A program made the position numbers and the translations under genes. The notes below the pieces were generated by a model. The model ran no database searches. It saw only the letters and a list, made by a program, of their open reading frames with translations, and was not told where the DNA came from. A stretch of 9,675 nucleotides of DNA from Paracoccaceae bacterium (GTDB taxonomy: Bacteria > Pseudomonadota > Alphaproteobacteria > Rhodobacterales > Rhodobacteraceae), in the NCBI GenBank assembly GCA_007119835.1, contig SKOX01000290.1:1-9675 (forward strand), read 5' to 3'. Positions within the stretch are counted from its first letter, which is position 1. The number at the start of each line of letters is the position of its first letter. This document shows positions 1 to 6,608 of the stretch, one piece after another.

Positions 1-1
1 C

Positions 2-763
2 TGGTCGAGCGCCGACGGCACCGCTTCGGCAGCGGTCCCGCGCGCGGGCCTGATGCGCGCCCAGACGCCACAGGGCTTCCGCTACGGCGCGATCCTCGCC
101 GCGCACCGCGCCCACCGGGGCGAGGCGGCCGACGACGTGGCGGTGGCGCGCGCGGCGGGCTTGACCGTCCGCCTCGTGCCGGGCGAGGAGAGCGCCTTCA
201 AGATCACCACGGCCGAGGACCTGGCACGGGCCCGCGCCATGGTCCCAGAGGCTTCTGACCCCAGACCTGGCGAGGAGAGCGGCATGGACGTGCGCACGGG
301 CAACGGCTTCGACGTCCACGCCTTCGGGCCGGGCGCGGCGGTGACGCTGCTGGGCGTGCGCGTGCCCCACGACCGCGGCCTCGTCGGGCATTCCGACGCC
401 GACGTCGGCCTCCATGCCATCACCGACGCGATCTTCGGCGCGCTCGCCGAGGGCGACATCGGCCAGTGGTTCCCGCCGTCCGACCCGCAGTGGAAGGGCG
501 CGGCCTCGGAAGTCTTCCTCGCCAAGGCCGTCGAGCGCGCCGCCGCCCGCGGCTTCCGGATCGCCCACCTCGACTGCACCCTCGTCTGCGAGCGGCCGAA
601 GATCGGGCCGCACGCCGAGGCGATGCGCGCCGCCGTCGCGCGCATGGCCGGCATCGAGACCGATCGGGTGAGCGTCAAGGCCACCACCTCCGAACGCCTC
701 GGCTTCACCGGCCGCGAGGAAGGCATCGCGGCGCTCGCCACCGCGACGCTGGTGCGCGGCTGA
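2..763 (+). CDS. ispDF: IspDF bifunctional enzyme (MEP pathway), 3' part; 5' end outside window
   Basis: Two steps of non-mevalonate isoprenoid synthesis in one cytoplasmic protein: IspD (MEP cytidylyltransferase) and IspF (MECDP synthase). The frame is open from base 2 without a stop, so the gene starts upstream; the ATG at 53 is internal. The first ~85 residues are the IspD C-terminus, with the family motif MRAQTPQGF. After a Pro/Glu-rich linker, a complete IspF domain runs from about base 284 to the stop. Counting from that Met, the Zn ligands are D10 and H12 (GNGFDVHAF) and H44 (VGLHAITDA). [18 protein letters not shown] and the [17 protein letters not shown] segment are also present. ATG 284 has a GAGGAG-like sequence upstream, but the continuous frame and the common alphaproteobacterial IspDF fusion argue for one polypeptide. 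The stop overlaps the pgpA start (TGATG). The only gap is the missing N-terminus. Confidence 0.95.
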   Translation, partial: WSSADGTASAAVPRAGLMRAQTPQGFRYGAILAAHRAHRGEAADDVAVARAAGLTVRLVPGEESAFKITTAEDLARARAMVPEASDPRPGEESGMDVRTGNGFDVHAFGPGAAVTLLGVRVPHDRGLVGHSDADVGLHAITDAIFGALAEGDIGQWFPPSDPQWKGAASEVFLAKAVERAAARGFRIAHLDCTLVCERPKIGPHAEAMRAAVARMAGIETDRVSVKATTSERLGFTGREEGIAALATATLVRG

Positions 764-1266
764 TGGCGGGCGGCCTGACCCGCGCGGTCGCGACCTTCGG
801 CTATGTCGGCCTCGCCCCCGTGGCACCGGGCACCGTCGCCTCGGCCGTGGCGGTGCCGCTGGCCTATGCCCTGCACTGGGCGGGCGGCTTCCCGCTGCTG
901 CTCGTCGCCACGCTCGTCGCCATTGCCGCCGGCCTCTGGGCCTCGGCGCGCGAGATCGTCGGCCGCGTCGACAAGGACCCCGCCGAGATCGTCATCGACG
1001 AGGTCGCCGGCCAGTGGATCGCGCTCTGGCCGCTGTCCTTCGGGCTGTGGTGGATGGGAATGCCGCCGCACGTCTTTCCCTGGCCGGGCTGGGTCGGGGC
1101 CTTCGTGCTCTTCCGCCTGTTCGACATCCTCAAGCCAGGCCCCGTCGGCTGGGCCGACCGCCGGGGCGGCGCCACGGGCCTGATGCTCGACGACCTGATC
1201 GCGGGCGCGCTCGCAGCACTCTGCGTCGCCGCGGCCGCCGCCATCGCCCACGGCTGGCTGATGTGA
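763..1266 (+). CDS. pgpA: Phosphatidylglycerophosphatase A
   Basis: A 167-residue inner-membrane enzyme that dephosphorylates phosphatidylglycerophosphate to phosphatidylglycerol. Family motifs appear in order: an N-terminal GYVGLAPVAPGTVAS glycine/proline signature, the acidic DKDPAEIVIDEVAGQW segment, then FRLFDILKPGPVGWADRR followed by GATGLMLDDLIAG. The Asp/Glu residues of the last three blocks match the conserved metal-binding positions of the family. Hydrophobic stretches near residues 24-58, 80-125 and the C-terminus fit several membrane segments. Start: the ATG at 763 overlaps the ispDF stop as TGATG, and the protein from there has the normal family length; upstream extension in this frame would run antisense-like through ispF. 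The gene ends ATG-TGA, and the next gene starts inside that sequence. Translational coupling to ispDF and cinA is inferred from the overlaps. Confidence 0.95.
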   Translation: MAGGLTRAVATFGYVGLAPVAPGTVASAVAVPLAYALHWAGGFPLLLVATLVAIAAGLWASAREIVGRVDKDPAEIVIDEVAGQWIALWPLSFGLWWMGMPPHVFPWPGWVGAFVLFRLFDILKPGPVGWADRRGGATGLMLDDLIAGALAALCVAAAAAIAHGWLM

Positions 1267-1754
1267 GCCCCGCGGCCGACCGCCTCGCCCGCGACCTGCT
1301 GGAGGCCGCCCGCGCCCGCGGCGTCACGCTCGCCACGGCCGAGAGCTGCACCGGCGGCCTGGTCGCTGCCGCGATCACCAGCGTCCCAGGCTCTTCCGAC
1401 GCCTTCGACCGCGGCTTCGTGACCTACTCCTACGCGTCGAAGACCGACCTCCTCGGCGTGCGCCCTGCCCTCCTCGCCGCCCACGGCGCCGTCTCGGCGG
1501 AGGTCGCCCGTGCGATGGCGGAAGGCGCCCTCGCCGCCTCCGCCGCCCGCGCCACCGTCGCGGTCACCGGCGTCGCCGGCCCTGGCGGCTCGGAGGAAAA
1601 GCCCGAGGGCCTCGTGTGGTTCGCCACCGCCACCCCGGGCGACACCCGCTCCGAGCGCCGCGACTTCGGCCCCCTCGGCCGCGCCGAGGTCCGCGCGGCC
1701 AGCGTCGAGACGGCGCTGGCGCTGCTGCTTCAGGCGGTCGAGGGCTTGCCGTAG
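1263..1754 (+). CDS. cinA: CinA C-terminal family protein (nicotinamide-nucleotide amidohydrolase, PncC type)
   Basis: Predicted cytoplasmic NMN deamidase (NMN to nicotinic acid mononucleotide, NAD recycling), 163 residues. It is the stand-alone CinA C-terminal domain, without the N-terminal MoaB-like domain of long CinA. Visible signatures: ATAESCTGGL (residues 24-33), PGSSDAF (42-48), the VTYSYASKTDLLGV block with Tyr55 and Lys60, AVTGVAGPGG, and EGLVWFA. These correspond to the conserved Ser, Tyr and Lys region and the glycine loop of the family. The start is GTG at 1263, overlapping the pgpA stop by four bases (GTGA); the protein then begins at the normal point before the first helix. Upstream Met codons in this frame lie inside pgpA. 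The 3' end overlaps the convergent ratA by 25 bases. The family call is secure; the enzymatic activity is inferred from the family. Confidence 0.93.
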   Translation: MSPAADRLARDLLEAARARGVTLATAESCTGGLVAAAITSVPGSSDAFDRGFVTYSYASKTDLLGVRPALLAAHGAVSAEVARAMAEGALAASAARATVAVTGVAGPGGSEEKPEGLVWFATATPGDTRSERRDFGPLGRAEVRAASVETALALLLQAVEGLP

Positions 1755-2191
1755 AGCTCCTCGGCCCGGCGCTCGAAGGCGCGGACGATCCGCTGCATCG
1801 CCTCGTTGAACACCACCCCGATCAGCCGCTGCAGGATCGCCGAGCGGAACTCGAAATCCACGAAGAAGTCGACCTCGCAGCGGTCCGGCCCCAGCGGCTC
1901 GAACTTCCAGTGGTTGTTGAGGTAGCGGAACGGCCCCTCGAGATACTCGACGTCGATGCGGTACTGCTCGGGCATGAGCGTCACCCGGCTGCCGAACTTC
2001 TCGCGGAAGACCTTGAACGACACGACGAGATCGGCGTCGAGCACCTCCCCGTCCGGCAGCGCCCGGCTGCCCCGCACACGGCAGGCCGCGACCCACGGCA
2101 GGAATTCCGGGTAGCGGCGCACGTCCGCGATCAGGTCGTACATCTGCTGCGCGCTGTAGGGCATGACGCGCTTCTCGGCATGGGTGGGCAT
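1730..2191 (-). CDS. ratA: RatA / COQ10-like START-domain protein
   Basis: A 153-residue protein of the polyketide cyclase/START-like family that includes bacterial RatA and mitochondrial COQ10 (ubiquinone-binding). Recognisable features: the YSAQQMYDLIADVRRYPEFLPW N-terminal helix region, a beta-rich middle (EVLDADLVVSFKVFREKF, FRYLNNHWKFEPL, CEVDFFVDFEF), and the C-terminal helix LQRLIGVVFNEAMQRIVRAFERRAEELYG. These span the whole domain, so it looks complete. The ATG at 2191 is preferred over the internal Met at residue 10, because family proteins begin MPTx with the first strand, and GGGGGA lies six bases upstream. Its neighbours are cinA (convergent, overlapping) and hpt (divergent). RatA was named as a toxin inhibiting ribosome subunit association in E. 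coli. In alphaproteobacteria a COQ10-like role in quinone function is at least as likely. Which role applies cannot be read from sequence. Confidence 0.92.
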   Translation of the reverse strand: MPTHAEKRVMPYSAQQMYDLIADVRRYPEFLPWVAACRVRGSRALPDGEVLDADLVVSFKVFREKFGSRVTLMPEQYRIDVEYLEGPFRYLNNHWKFEPLGPDRCEVDFFVDFEFRSAILQRLIGVVFNEAMQRIVRAFERRAEELYGKPSTA

Positions 2192-2230
2192 CGGGCGTCC
2201 CCCGGTCGTTTATTGTCAACGCGTTCCCGA

Positions 2231-2259
2231 TTGTGGGGTTTCGCCAATGACCATAGAGT
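2231..2259 (+). promoter_or_regulatory. Possible sigma70-type promoter for hpt
   Basis: In the 98-base ratA-hpt divergent gap, TTGTGG (2231-2236) and TAGAGT (2254-2259) are separated by 17 bases. They match the -35 and -10 consensus at 3/6 and 4/6 positions. Transcription would start near 2266, shortly before the Shine-Dalgarno sequence AGGGGAG (2277-2283). The stretch is less GC-rich than the flanking genes. The matches are weak and unsupported by any experiment. Confidence 0.35.
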
Positions 2260-2289
2260 GCCGACCGGCGCAAGGCAGGGGAGTGCGAC

Positions 2290-2826
2290 ATGGGTGATCG
2301 CTACGTGATCGACGAGATGATCTCGGCCAAGTCGATCGCGGCGCGCGTCGAGGCCCTCGCCCGCGAGATCGCGGACCATTTCGCCGGCACCGACAAGCTC
2401 GTGGTCGTCGGCCTCCTGCGCGGATCGTTCATCTTCATCGCCGACCTGGTGCGCGAGCTCGACCTGCCCGTCGAGGTCGACTTCCTCGAGGTCTCCTCCT
2501 ACGGCATGGGCATGGAGAGCTCGCGCGAGGTCCGGATCCTCAAGGACCTGCGCGGCGAGATCGAGGGCCGCGACGTCCTCGTGGTCGAGGACATCATCGA
2601 CACCGGCCACACGATCAGCCACGTCCTCAACATCCTGCGCACCCGCCACCCCGCCCGGCTCGAGGTCTGCGCCCTGCTCGACAAGCCGACCCGGCGCGAG
2701 GTCGAGGTCCGCGCGCGCTGGACCGGCTTCGAGATCCCCGACAAGTTCGTGGTCGGCTACGGCATCGACTACGCCCAGCGCAACCGCAACCTCGACCATA
2801 TCGGCGCGGTGCGCTTCGTCGACTGA
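2290..2826 (+). CDS. hpt: Hypoxanthine phosphoribosyltransferase
   Basis: Purine salvage enzyme: transfers the ribose-5-phosphate of PRPP to hypoxanthine, and possibly guanine, in the cytoplasm. It has 178 residues, a normal family length. The PRPP-binding signature [11 protein letters not shown] is at residues 98-108. The Lys/Arg-Gly loop region is [15 protein letters not shown] (38-52). The flexible loop Ser-Tyr pair occurs in VSSYG (68-72). The C-terminal base-binding region [11 protein letters not shown] (151-161) is present. The start is ATG at 2290, with AGGGGAG at 2277-2283 six bases upstream. It is transcribed away from ratA and appears to be a single-gene unit, followed by a 388-base gap. 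Assignment to Hpt rather than another purine PRTase rests on the overall motif set. Confidence 0.95.
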   Translation: MGDRYVIDEMISAKSIAARVEALAREIADHFAGTDKLVVVGLLRGSFIFIADLVRELDLPVEVDFLEVSSYGMGMESSREVRILKDLRGEIEGRDVLVVEDIIDTGHTISHVLNILRTRHPARLEVCALLDKPTRREVEVRARWTGFEIPDKFVVGYGIDYAQRNRNLDHIGAVRFVD

Positions 2827-3214
2827 CCGGGCGTCGCAGACCGCCTGCGCCGCCGCCCCGGCATTCCCCGGCAGTAGGCACGCGTATCAGTTGTCCTTTC
2901 CCAGACGGGCTGCGGTTCCACCCGCTTGGCATCCAACGAGGCTACGCCTCCCGGCGCTGATCGCACTCGTGGCGGGGGCGGAAACCGTCACGGCCACCGC
3001 ACCTGCCTGTAGGACGACGGCGCTGGAAGAGATTCCCAATCCGTCCAGGGCAATGCTCGGAAGATGCCGCGGCGGCGGACTTCGCCTGTCGGACGGTCGG
3101 AGCCGGCTGGTTTGACGGAAGCGGACGCGACCGCGCTCCGGCTGATAGGCGGGCTTCCTGACGGTCCGGCTCGGTCCCGGGCAGTTCGCCCTCGCGATCA
3201 TGCGGTCTGAAGCC
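2827..3214. other. Convergent intergenic region, no supported gene
   Basis: This stretch lies between the hpt stop (plus strand) and the GntR gene stop (minus strand). Short open frames exist on both strands (for example 2891-3115 plus, and a minus-strand frame ending at 2887), but none resembles a family I know or has a convincing start and ribosome-binding site. I see no T-tracted hairpin that would serve as a clear terminator for hpt or the GntR gene, no tRNA and no repeat array. It marks the border between the housekeeping block and the catabolic cassette, and could hold remains of an older gene or insertion event. Confidence 0.6.
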
Positions 3215-3901
3215 TCATGGGTCCCGCGCTTCGGCAGGTGCATCCCGACGGAGGTCGCCGAGCAGCGCACGGGACTTGTTTTCAAGGTGCGTACGGAGGA
3301 GGTGCGACAGTCGACGGCCGTCGCGGCGGCCGAGCGCGTTCGCGATTTCGCGGTGCTCGGCCATCGCCTCGTCCCAGCGCTCGCGCGAGATGTTGGCTTG
3401 GTAGCGGCCGCGGCGGACCTGGCCATCGAGGCTGCGCTGCATCCGCCAGAGCGTGGGGTTGCGCGCCGCCTCGGCGATGGCGAGGTGGATGCGCTGGTTG
3501 AGGTCGAAATAGGGCTCGAGGCGACCGGCGCGGTGGTGCGCCTCCATCTCGTCGGTCAAGGCGACGATACGGGCGATCTCGGCGTCGGTGGCAGCAGCAC
3601 AGGCAAGCTCGCCCGCCAGCGCCTCGAGCACGGCCATGATCGGGAAAGCCTCCGCGAGGTCGCGCTCGGAAAGGACGGCGATGCGCGCGCCGCGGCGAGG
3701 GATGAGCGTCACGAAACCCTCGGTCGCGAGCACTTTCAGCGCCTCGCGGACCGGCGTGCGGGAGACGCCGAACCGCTGGCAGAGCTCGCGCTCGTCGACG
3801 CGGTCGCCGCCCGCGAGTTCCCCGGCCACGATCATGTCGCGCAGGCGATCCACCAGTTCGTCGTGCAGGCTGCGGCGCGGGATGAGGCTGGCGTCGTTCA
3901 T
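3215..3901 (-). CDS. GntR-family transcriptional regulator, FCD (FadR-like) subfamily
   Basis: A 228-residue DNA-binding regulator. The N-terminal winged helix-turn-helix spans roughly residues 10-75, with the GntR signature DRVDERELCQRFGVSRTPVREALKVL and the wing EGFVTLIPRRGARI. The C-terminal FCD ligand-binding domain spans about 80-215. Its metal-site positions are Asn135 (in place of the more common Asp), His139, His183 and His205, a pattern known to bind a divalent metal that helps hold small organic acids. The start is Met at 3901: residues upstream in the frame are proline/arginine-rich and absent from the family, though no strong Shine-Dalgarno sequence precedes this ATG. It sits 70 bases after the oxidoreductase stop on the same strand and is probably co-transcribed with it. 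By family habit it would repress the divergent catabolic genes and respond to their substrate; its likely site is the inverted repeat at 6517-6538. It appears intact. Confidence 0.92.
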   Translation of the reverse strand: MNDASLIPRRSLHDELVDRLRDMIVAGELAGGDRVDERELCQRFGVSRTPVREALKVLATEGFVTLIPRRGARIAVLSERDLAEAFPIMAVLEALAGELACAAATDAEIARIVALTDEMEAHHRAGRLEPYFDLNQRIHLAIAEAARNPTLWRMQRSLDGQVRRGRYQANISRERWDEAMAEHREIANALGRRDGRRLSHLLRTHLENKSRALLGDLRRDAPAEARDP

Positions 3902-3971
3902 GGTCCGGTCTCGTTGATCGTTTCGGTCAGCATACCATGGTGCCCGCAAAGCGCGAAACGCGGCGGGGCGA

Positions 3972-6479
3972 TCAGCCGGCCCCGGCTGCGACCGCATCGG
4001 CCTCGGCGCCCGGCAGGAGGCCGGGAAGCTCGTCGCGGAGCGTCATCAGGCAGCTCGGCTCGAGGCCGAGGATCGGCACGCCGCGCAGGGCGAGCGGCGC
4101 TAGGGCGGCGAGGGTGCGGCGAAGCTCTGCGTGGGCCTCCTCGACAAGGCCGACCGAGAGAAAGGTCCGCCCGCAGCAGAGCTTGCGGCGGGACCGGTCG
4201 GCGGCGCGGGGCATCAGGACGCGGTAGCCGCCGGCGGCGAGGACGGCGACGGCCGCCCGCGCGTTCTCGGGCTCGAAGTAGCGGTTGAAGGTGTCGGCGA
4301 AGAGCGCGACCTCGGGACCGCCCTCCGGACCGGCGGCCTCGCCGAAGAAGGGATCGCTTCGCCAGCGCGGCAGCGGGCGGTCGGCGCTGAGGCCGGCGAC
4401 GCGCTCCCCGAGGCGTGCGAGGGCGGGGACGGCGTTGCGCAGGTTCATCAGGCCGGAGAGGCGCGCGGCGACGGGGGCGTAGCGCGGCAGGTAGCCGACC
4501 GCGCGGTCGCGAAGCGACAGGCCGTGTTTCGCGGCGCGGGCTGCGGCGACCTCGATCTTCATGCGCGCCATGTCGACGCCGGTGGGGCATTCCCGCCGGC
4601 ACGCCTTGCACGAGACGCAGAGCGACAGCGTCTCGGCCATCGCGTCGGAGGCAAAGGCGTCAGGCCCGAGCTGCCCCGAGATCGCGAGGCGCAGCGTGTT
4701 GGCGCGGCCGCGGGTGACGTCGCGCTCGTCGCGGGTGACGCGGTAGGAGGGGCACATCGCGCCGCCCGCGAGCTTGCGGCAGGCGCCGTTGTTGTTGCAC
4801 ATCTCGACCTCGCCCTGGAAGCCGCCGCCCGCGCCGGGATAGGCCGGCCAGTCGAAGGCGAGCTTCAGCGGCTTCACATGGTAGTCGGGCGGGTAGCGGA
4901 ACAGCGTCCGGTCGTCCATCCTCGGCGCCTCGACGATCTTGCCGGGATTGAAGCGGCGCTTGGGGTCGAAGCTGTCCTTCACGGCGTGGAAGGCTGCCAT
5001 GATCTCAGATCCGAACATGCGCTCGTGGAACTCCGCGCGTACGATGCCGTCGCCGTGCTCGCCCGAATGCGATCCCTTGTAGTGGGCGACGAGGTCGAAG
5101 GCCTCCTCGGCGATGGCGCGCATCTTCCGGACGTCCGCCTCCCGCTTCATGTTGAGCACCGGCCGGACGTGGAGACAGCCGACGGAGGCGTGGGCGTACC
5201 AGGTGCCGGTGGTGCCGTGGCGGTTGAAGACTTCGGTCAGCCTGTCGGTGTACTCGGCGAGATCCTCGAGGGCGACGGCGCAATCCTCGACGAAGGAGAC
5301 GGGTTTGCCCTCGTCCTTCATCGACATCATGATGTTGAGGCCGGCTGCCCGCACCTCGGCGATCTGGGTCTGGAGGCGCTGGTCGGTGATCGGGAGGACG
5401 CCGCCCCAGCGGCCCTTCGTGCCGCTCCAGTCGAAGCCGAGGTCGCCCATCGTCTCCGCCAGCCGGTCGAGCTTCGCCTGGTTGGCGGCCTCCGAGCCCT
5501 CGTCGAACTCGACGAGCAGGATGGCCGCCGGCTCGCCGCGGACGAAGCGTTCGATGGTCGGACGGAAGAGCGGGATCTGGCGCGACAGGCCGATCATCGT
5601 CGCATCGACGAGCTCGACCGCAATCGGGTCGAGCTTCACGAGATGCCGGGTCGCGTCCATCGCCTGGTAGAAGGTCGGAAAGTGGCAGACGCCGAGCACG
5701 CGACGCCCGACGACCGGCCAGAGCCGGAGCTCGATGGCGGTGAAGTAGGCGAGCGTGCCCTCGGAGCCGACGAGAAGGTGCGAGAGGTTGACCGGCTGCT
5801 CGCCCGGGACGAGCGCGTCGAGGTTGTATCCGCCGACACGGCGATTGAGCTTGGGAAAGCGCTCGTCGATCACGTCGGCGTGGCGCCGCCCGAGGGCGAG
5901 CATCTCTGCCGCGATCCGGTCGGCGGGCGTGTTGCCACGCGGGCCCTCCGGCCGGACGGGGCCGAAGCGCGCCTCGCTGCCGTCGGCGAGGATCGCCTCG
6001 ATCGACAGGACATTGTTGCGCATGGTGCCGTAGCGCAGCGAGCGCCCGCCGCAGGAATTGTTCGCCGCCATGCCGCCGATCGTGGCGCGCGACGCCGTCG
6101 AGACGTCGACGGGGAACCACAGGCCATGGGGCTTCAGCGCGCGGTTCAGCTCGTCAAGGACCATGCCCGGCTCGACGACCGCGCGCCCGTTCTCGACGTC
6201 GAGCTCGATGATGCCGTTGAAGTGCCGGGAGTTGTCGACGATGAGGCCGCTGTTGACCGTCTGGCCGCACTGGGAGGTACCCCCGCCCCGGCCCGTGACG
6301 GGCACGCCCTCCTCCCGCGCGATGGCGAGCGCCGCGACGACGTCCTCCCGAGAGGCCGGGACGACCACGCCCTGGGGCATCATCTGGTAGATCGAGGCGT
6401 CGGTAGCGTAGCGCCCGCGCGAGGCGGCGTCGAACATCACCGCGCCCCGCACCTCCTTCCTCAGCCGGCCTTCGAGCAT
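3972..6479 (-). CDS. FAD-linked oxidase / 4Fe-4S ferredoxin-domain oxidoreductase (YdiJ/DLD-like), C-terminally truncated
   Basis: An 835-residue flavoprotein of the D-2-hydroxyacid dehydrogenase type. Domains in order: FAD-binding PCMH domain (about 35-255) with VTGRGGGTSQCGQ, FPVDVSTASRATIGGMAANNSCG and LLVGSEGTLAYFT; FAD-linked oxidase C-domain (about 265-520) with SHSGEHGDGIVR and FDPKRRFNPGKIV; 4Fe-4S region with C561, C567, C576 and the cluster C621-C624-C627-C631 (CVSCKACRRECP); then the first CCG unit (KLCCGRTFLS, C768-C769; LEPSC, C810). It then stops after LPGAEADAVAAGAG. Full-length relatives continue about 130-160 residues, with a HGHCHQK block and a second SCCGMAGAFGYE motif; these are absent, and I do not find them in other frames downstream. 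Met 6479 is chosen over Met 6521 because AGGAAGG lies seven bases upstream. The likely role is oxidation of a 2-hydroxyacid (glycolate, glycerate, lactate or hydroxyglutarate), with electrons passed through Fe-S centres. Activity of the shortened protein is doubtful. Confidence 0.88.
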   Translation of the reverse strand: MLEGRLRKEVRGAVMFDAASRGRYATDASIYQMMPQGVVVPASREDVVAALAIAREEGVPVTGRGGGTSQCGQTVNSGLIVDNSRHFNGIIELDVENGRAVVEPGMVLDELNRALKPHGLWFPVDVSTASRATIGGMAANNSCGGRSLRYGTMRNNVLSIEAILADGSEARFGPVRPEGPRGNTPADRIAAEMLALGRRHADVIDERFPKLNRRVGGYNLDALVPGEQPVNLSHLLVGSEGTLAYFTAIELRLWPVVGRRVLGVCHFPTFYQAMDATRHLVKLDPIAVELVDATMIGLSRQIPLFRPTIERFVRGEPAAILLVEFDEGSEAANQAKLDRLAETMGDLGFDWSGTKGRWGGVLPITDQRLQTQIAEVRAAGLNIMMSMKDEGKPVSFVEDCAVALEDLAEYTDRLTEVFNRHGTTGTWYAHASVGCLHVRPVLNMKREADVRKMRAIAEEAFDLVAHYKGSHSGEHGDGIVRAEFHERMFGSEIMAAFHAVKDSFDPKRRFNPGKIVEAPRMDDRTLFRYPPDYHVKPLKLAFDWPAYPGAGGGFQGEVEMCNNNGACRKLAGGAMCPSYRVTRDERDVTRGRANTLRLAISGQLGPDAFASDAMAETLSLCVSCKACRRECPTGVDMARMKIEVAAARAAKHGLSLRDRAVGYLPRYAPVAARLSGLMNLRNAVPALARLGERVAGLSADRPLPRWRSDPFFGEAAGPEGGPEVALFADTFNRYFEPENARAAVAVLAAGGYRVLMPRAADRSRRKLCCGRTFLSVGLVEEAHAELRRTLAALAPLALRGVPILGLEPSCLMTLRDELPGLLPGAEADAVAAGAG

Positions 6480-6486
6480 TGCAGCG

Positions 6487-6493
6487 CCTTCCT
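6487..6493 (-). promoter_or_regulatory. Ribosome-binding site of the FAD/Fe-S oxidoreductase
   Basis: On the minus strand the sequence reads AGGAAGG, seven bases before ATG 6479. It decides the start against the in-frame ATG at 6521, which has no such site and lies inside the inverted repeat proposed as operator. Confidence 0.75.
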
Positions 6494-6516
6494 GGTTTCG
6501 CCCTTCGAATCGTTCG

Positions 6517-6544
6517 TGCATTTTGCGCTCAAAATGCAAAATGC
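6517..6544. promoter_or_regulatory. Candidate GntR operator: perfect inverted repeat plus direct repeat
   Basis: The 129-base region between the divergent oxidoreductase and aminotransferase starts holds two perfectly complementary 9-base arms, TGCATTTTG (6517-6525) and CAAAATGCA (6530-6538), separated by CGCT. The right arm is immediately repeated as a direct copy: CAAAATGC occurs at 6530-6537 and 6537-6544, one base shared, period seven. This is the most AT-rich stretch around, in DNA that is otherwise strongly GC-rich. Location between divergent catabolic genes, symmetry and size fit binding of a dimeric regulator, most simply the GntR/FCD protein encoded nearby. Three half-sites could support two overlapping dimers. 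That the GntR protein binds here is inference; exact promoter boxes could not be resolved. Confidence 0.6.
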
Positions 6545-6593
6545 GTGATTGACGGCGGCAGTCCAGCGAAAACGCCACCGCTGGGCGCGCATC

Positions 6594-6604
6594 GGAGGGA
6601 GGAA
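6594..6604 (+). promoter_or_regulatory. Ribosome-binding site of the aminotransferase gene
   Basis: GGAGGGAGGAA lies four bases before ATG 6609 (about seven from the GGAGG core). This strong site fixes the start at 6609 rather than at the upstream in-frame candidate 6549, which would add 20 Arg-rich residues foreign to the family. Confidence 0.8.
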
Positions 6605-6608
6605 CGCG

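Noticed and set aside
284..763. Separate ispF gene starting at ATG 284 with a GAGGAG-like upstream sequence.
   Set aside because: The IspD frame continues into it without a stop, as in the IspDF fusions common in alphaproteobacteria, so one polypeptide is the simpler reading.
2887..3426. Open frames in the hpt-GntR gap on both strands, some reading like Ser/Ala/Val-rich protein.
   Set aside because: No recognisable family and no convincing start; the minus-strand one also overlaps the GntR gene in another frame. Kept as an unannotated gap.
4131..6548. An 805-codon open frame on the plus strand opposite the oxidoreductase.
   Set aside because: The minus-strand frame has clear FAD and Fe-S motifs throughout. 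The plus frame is low-complexity Ala/Arg/Glu/Val-rich, a typical antisense shadow in GC-rich DNA.
6521..6549. Longer starts for the divergent pair (Met 6521 for the oxidoreductase, Met 6549 for the aminotransferase).
   Set aside because: Both lack a Shine-Dalgarno sequence and add residues foreign to their families, while 6479 and 6609 have strong sites.
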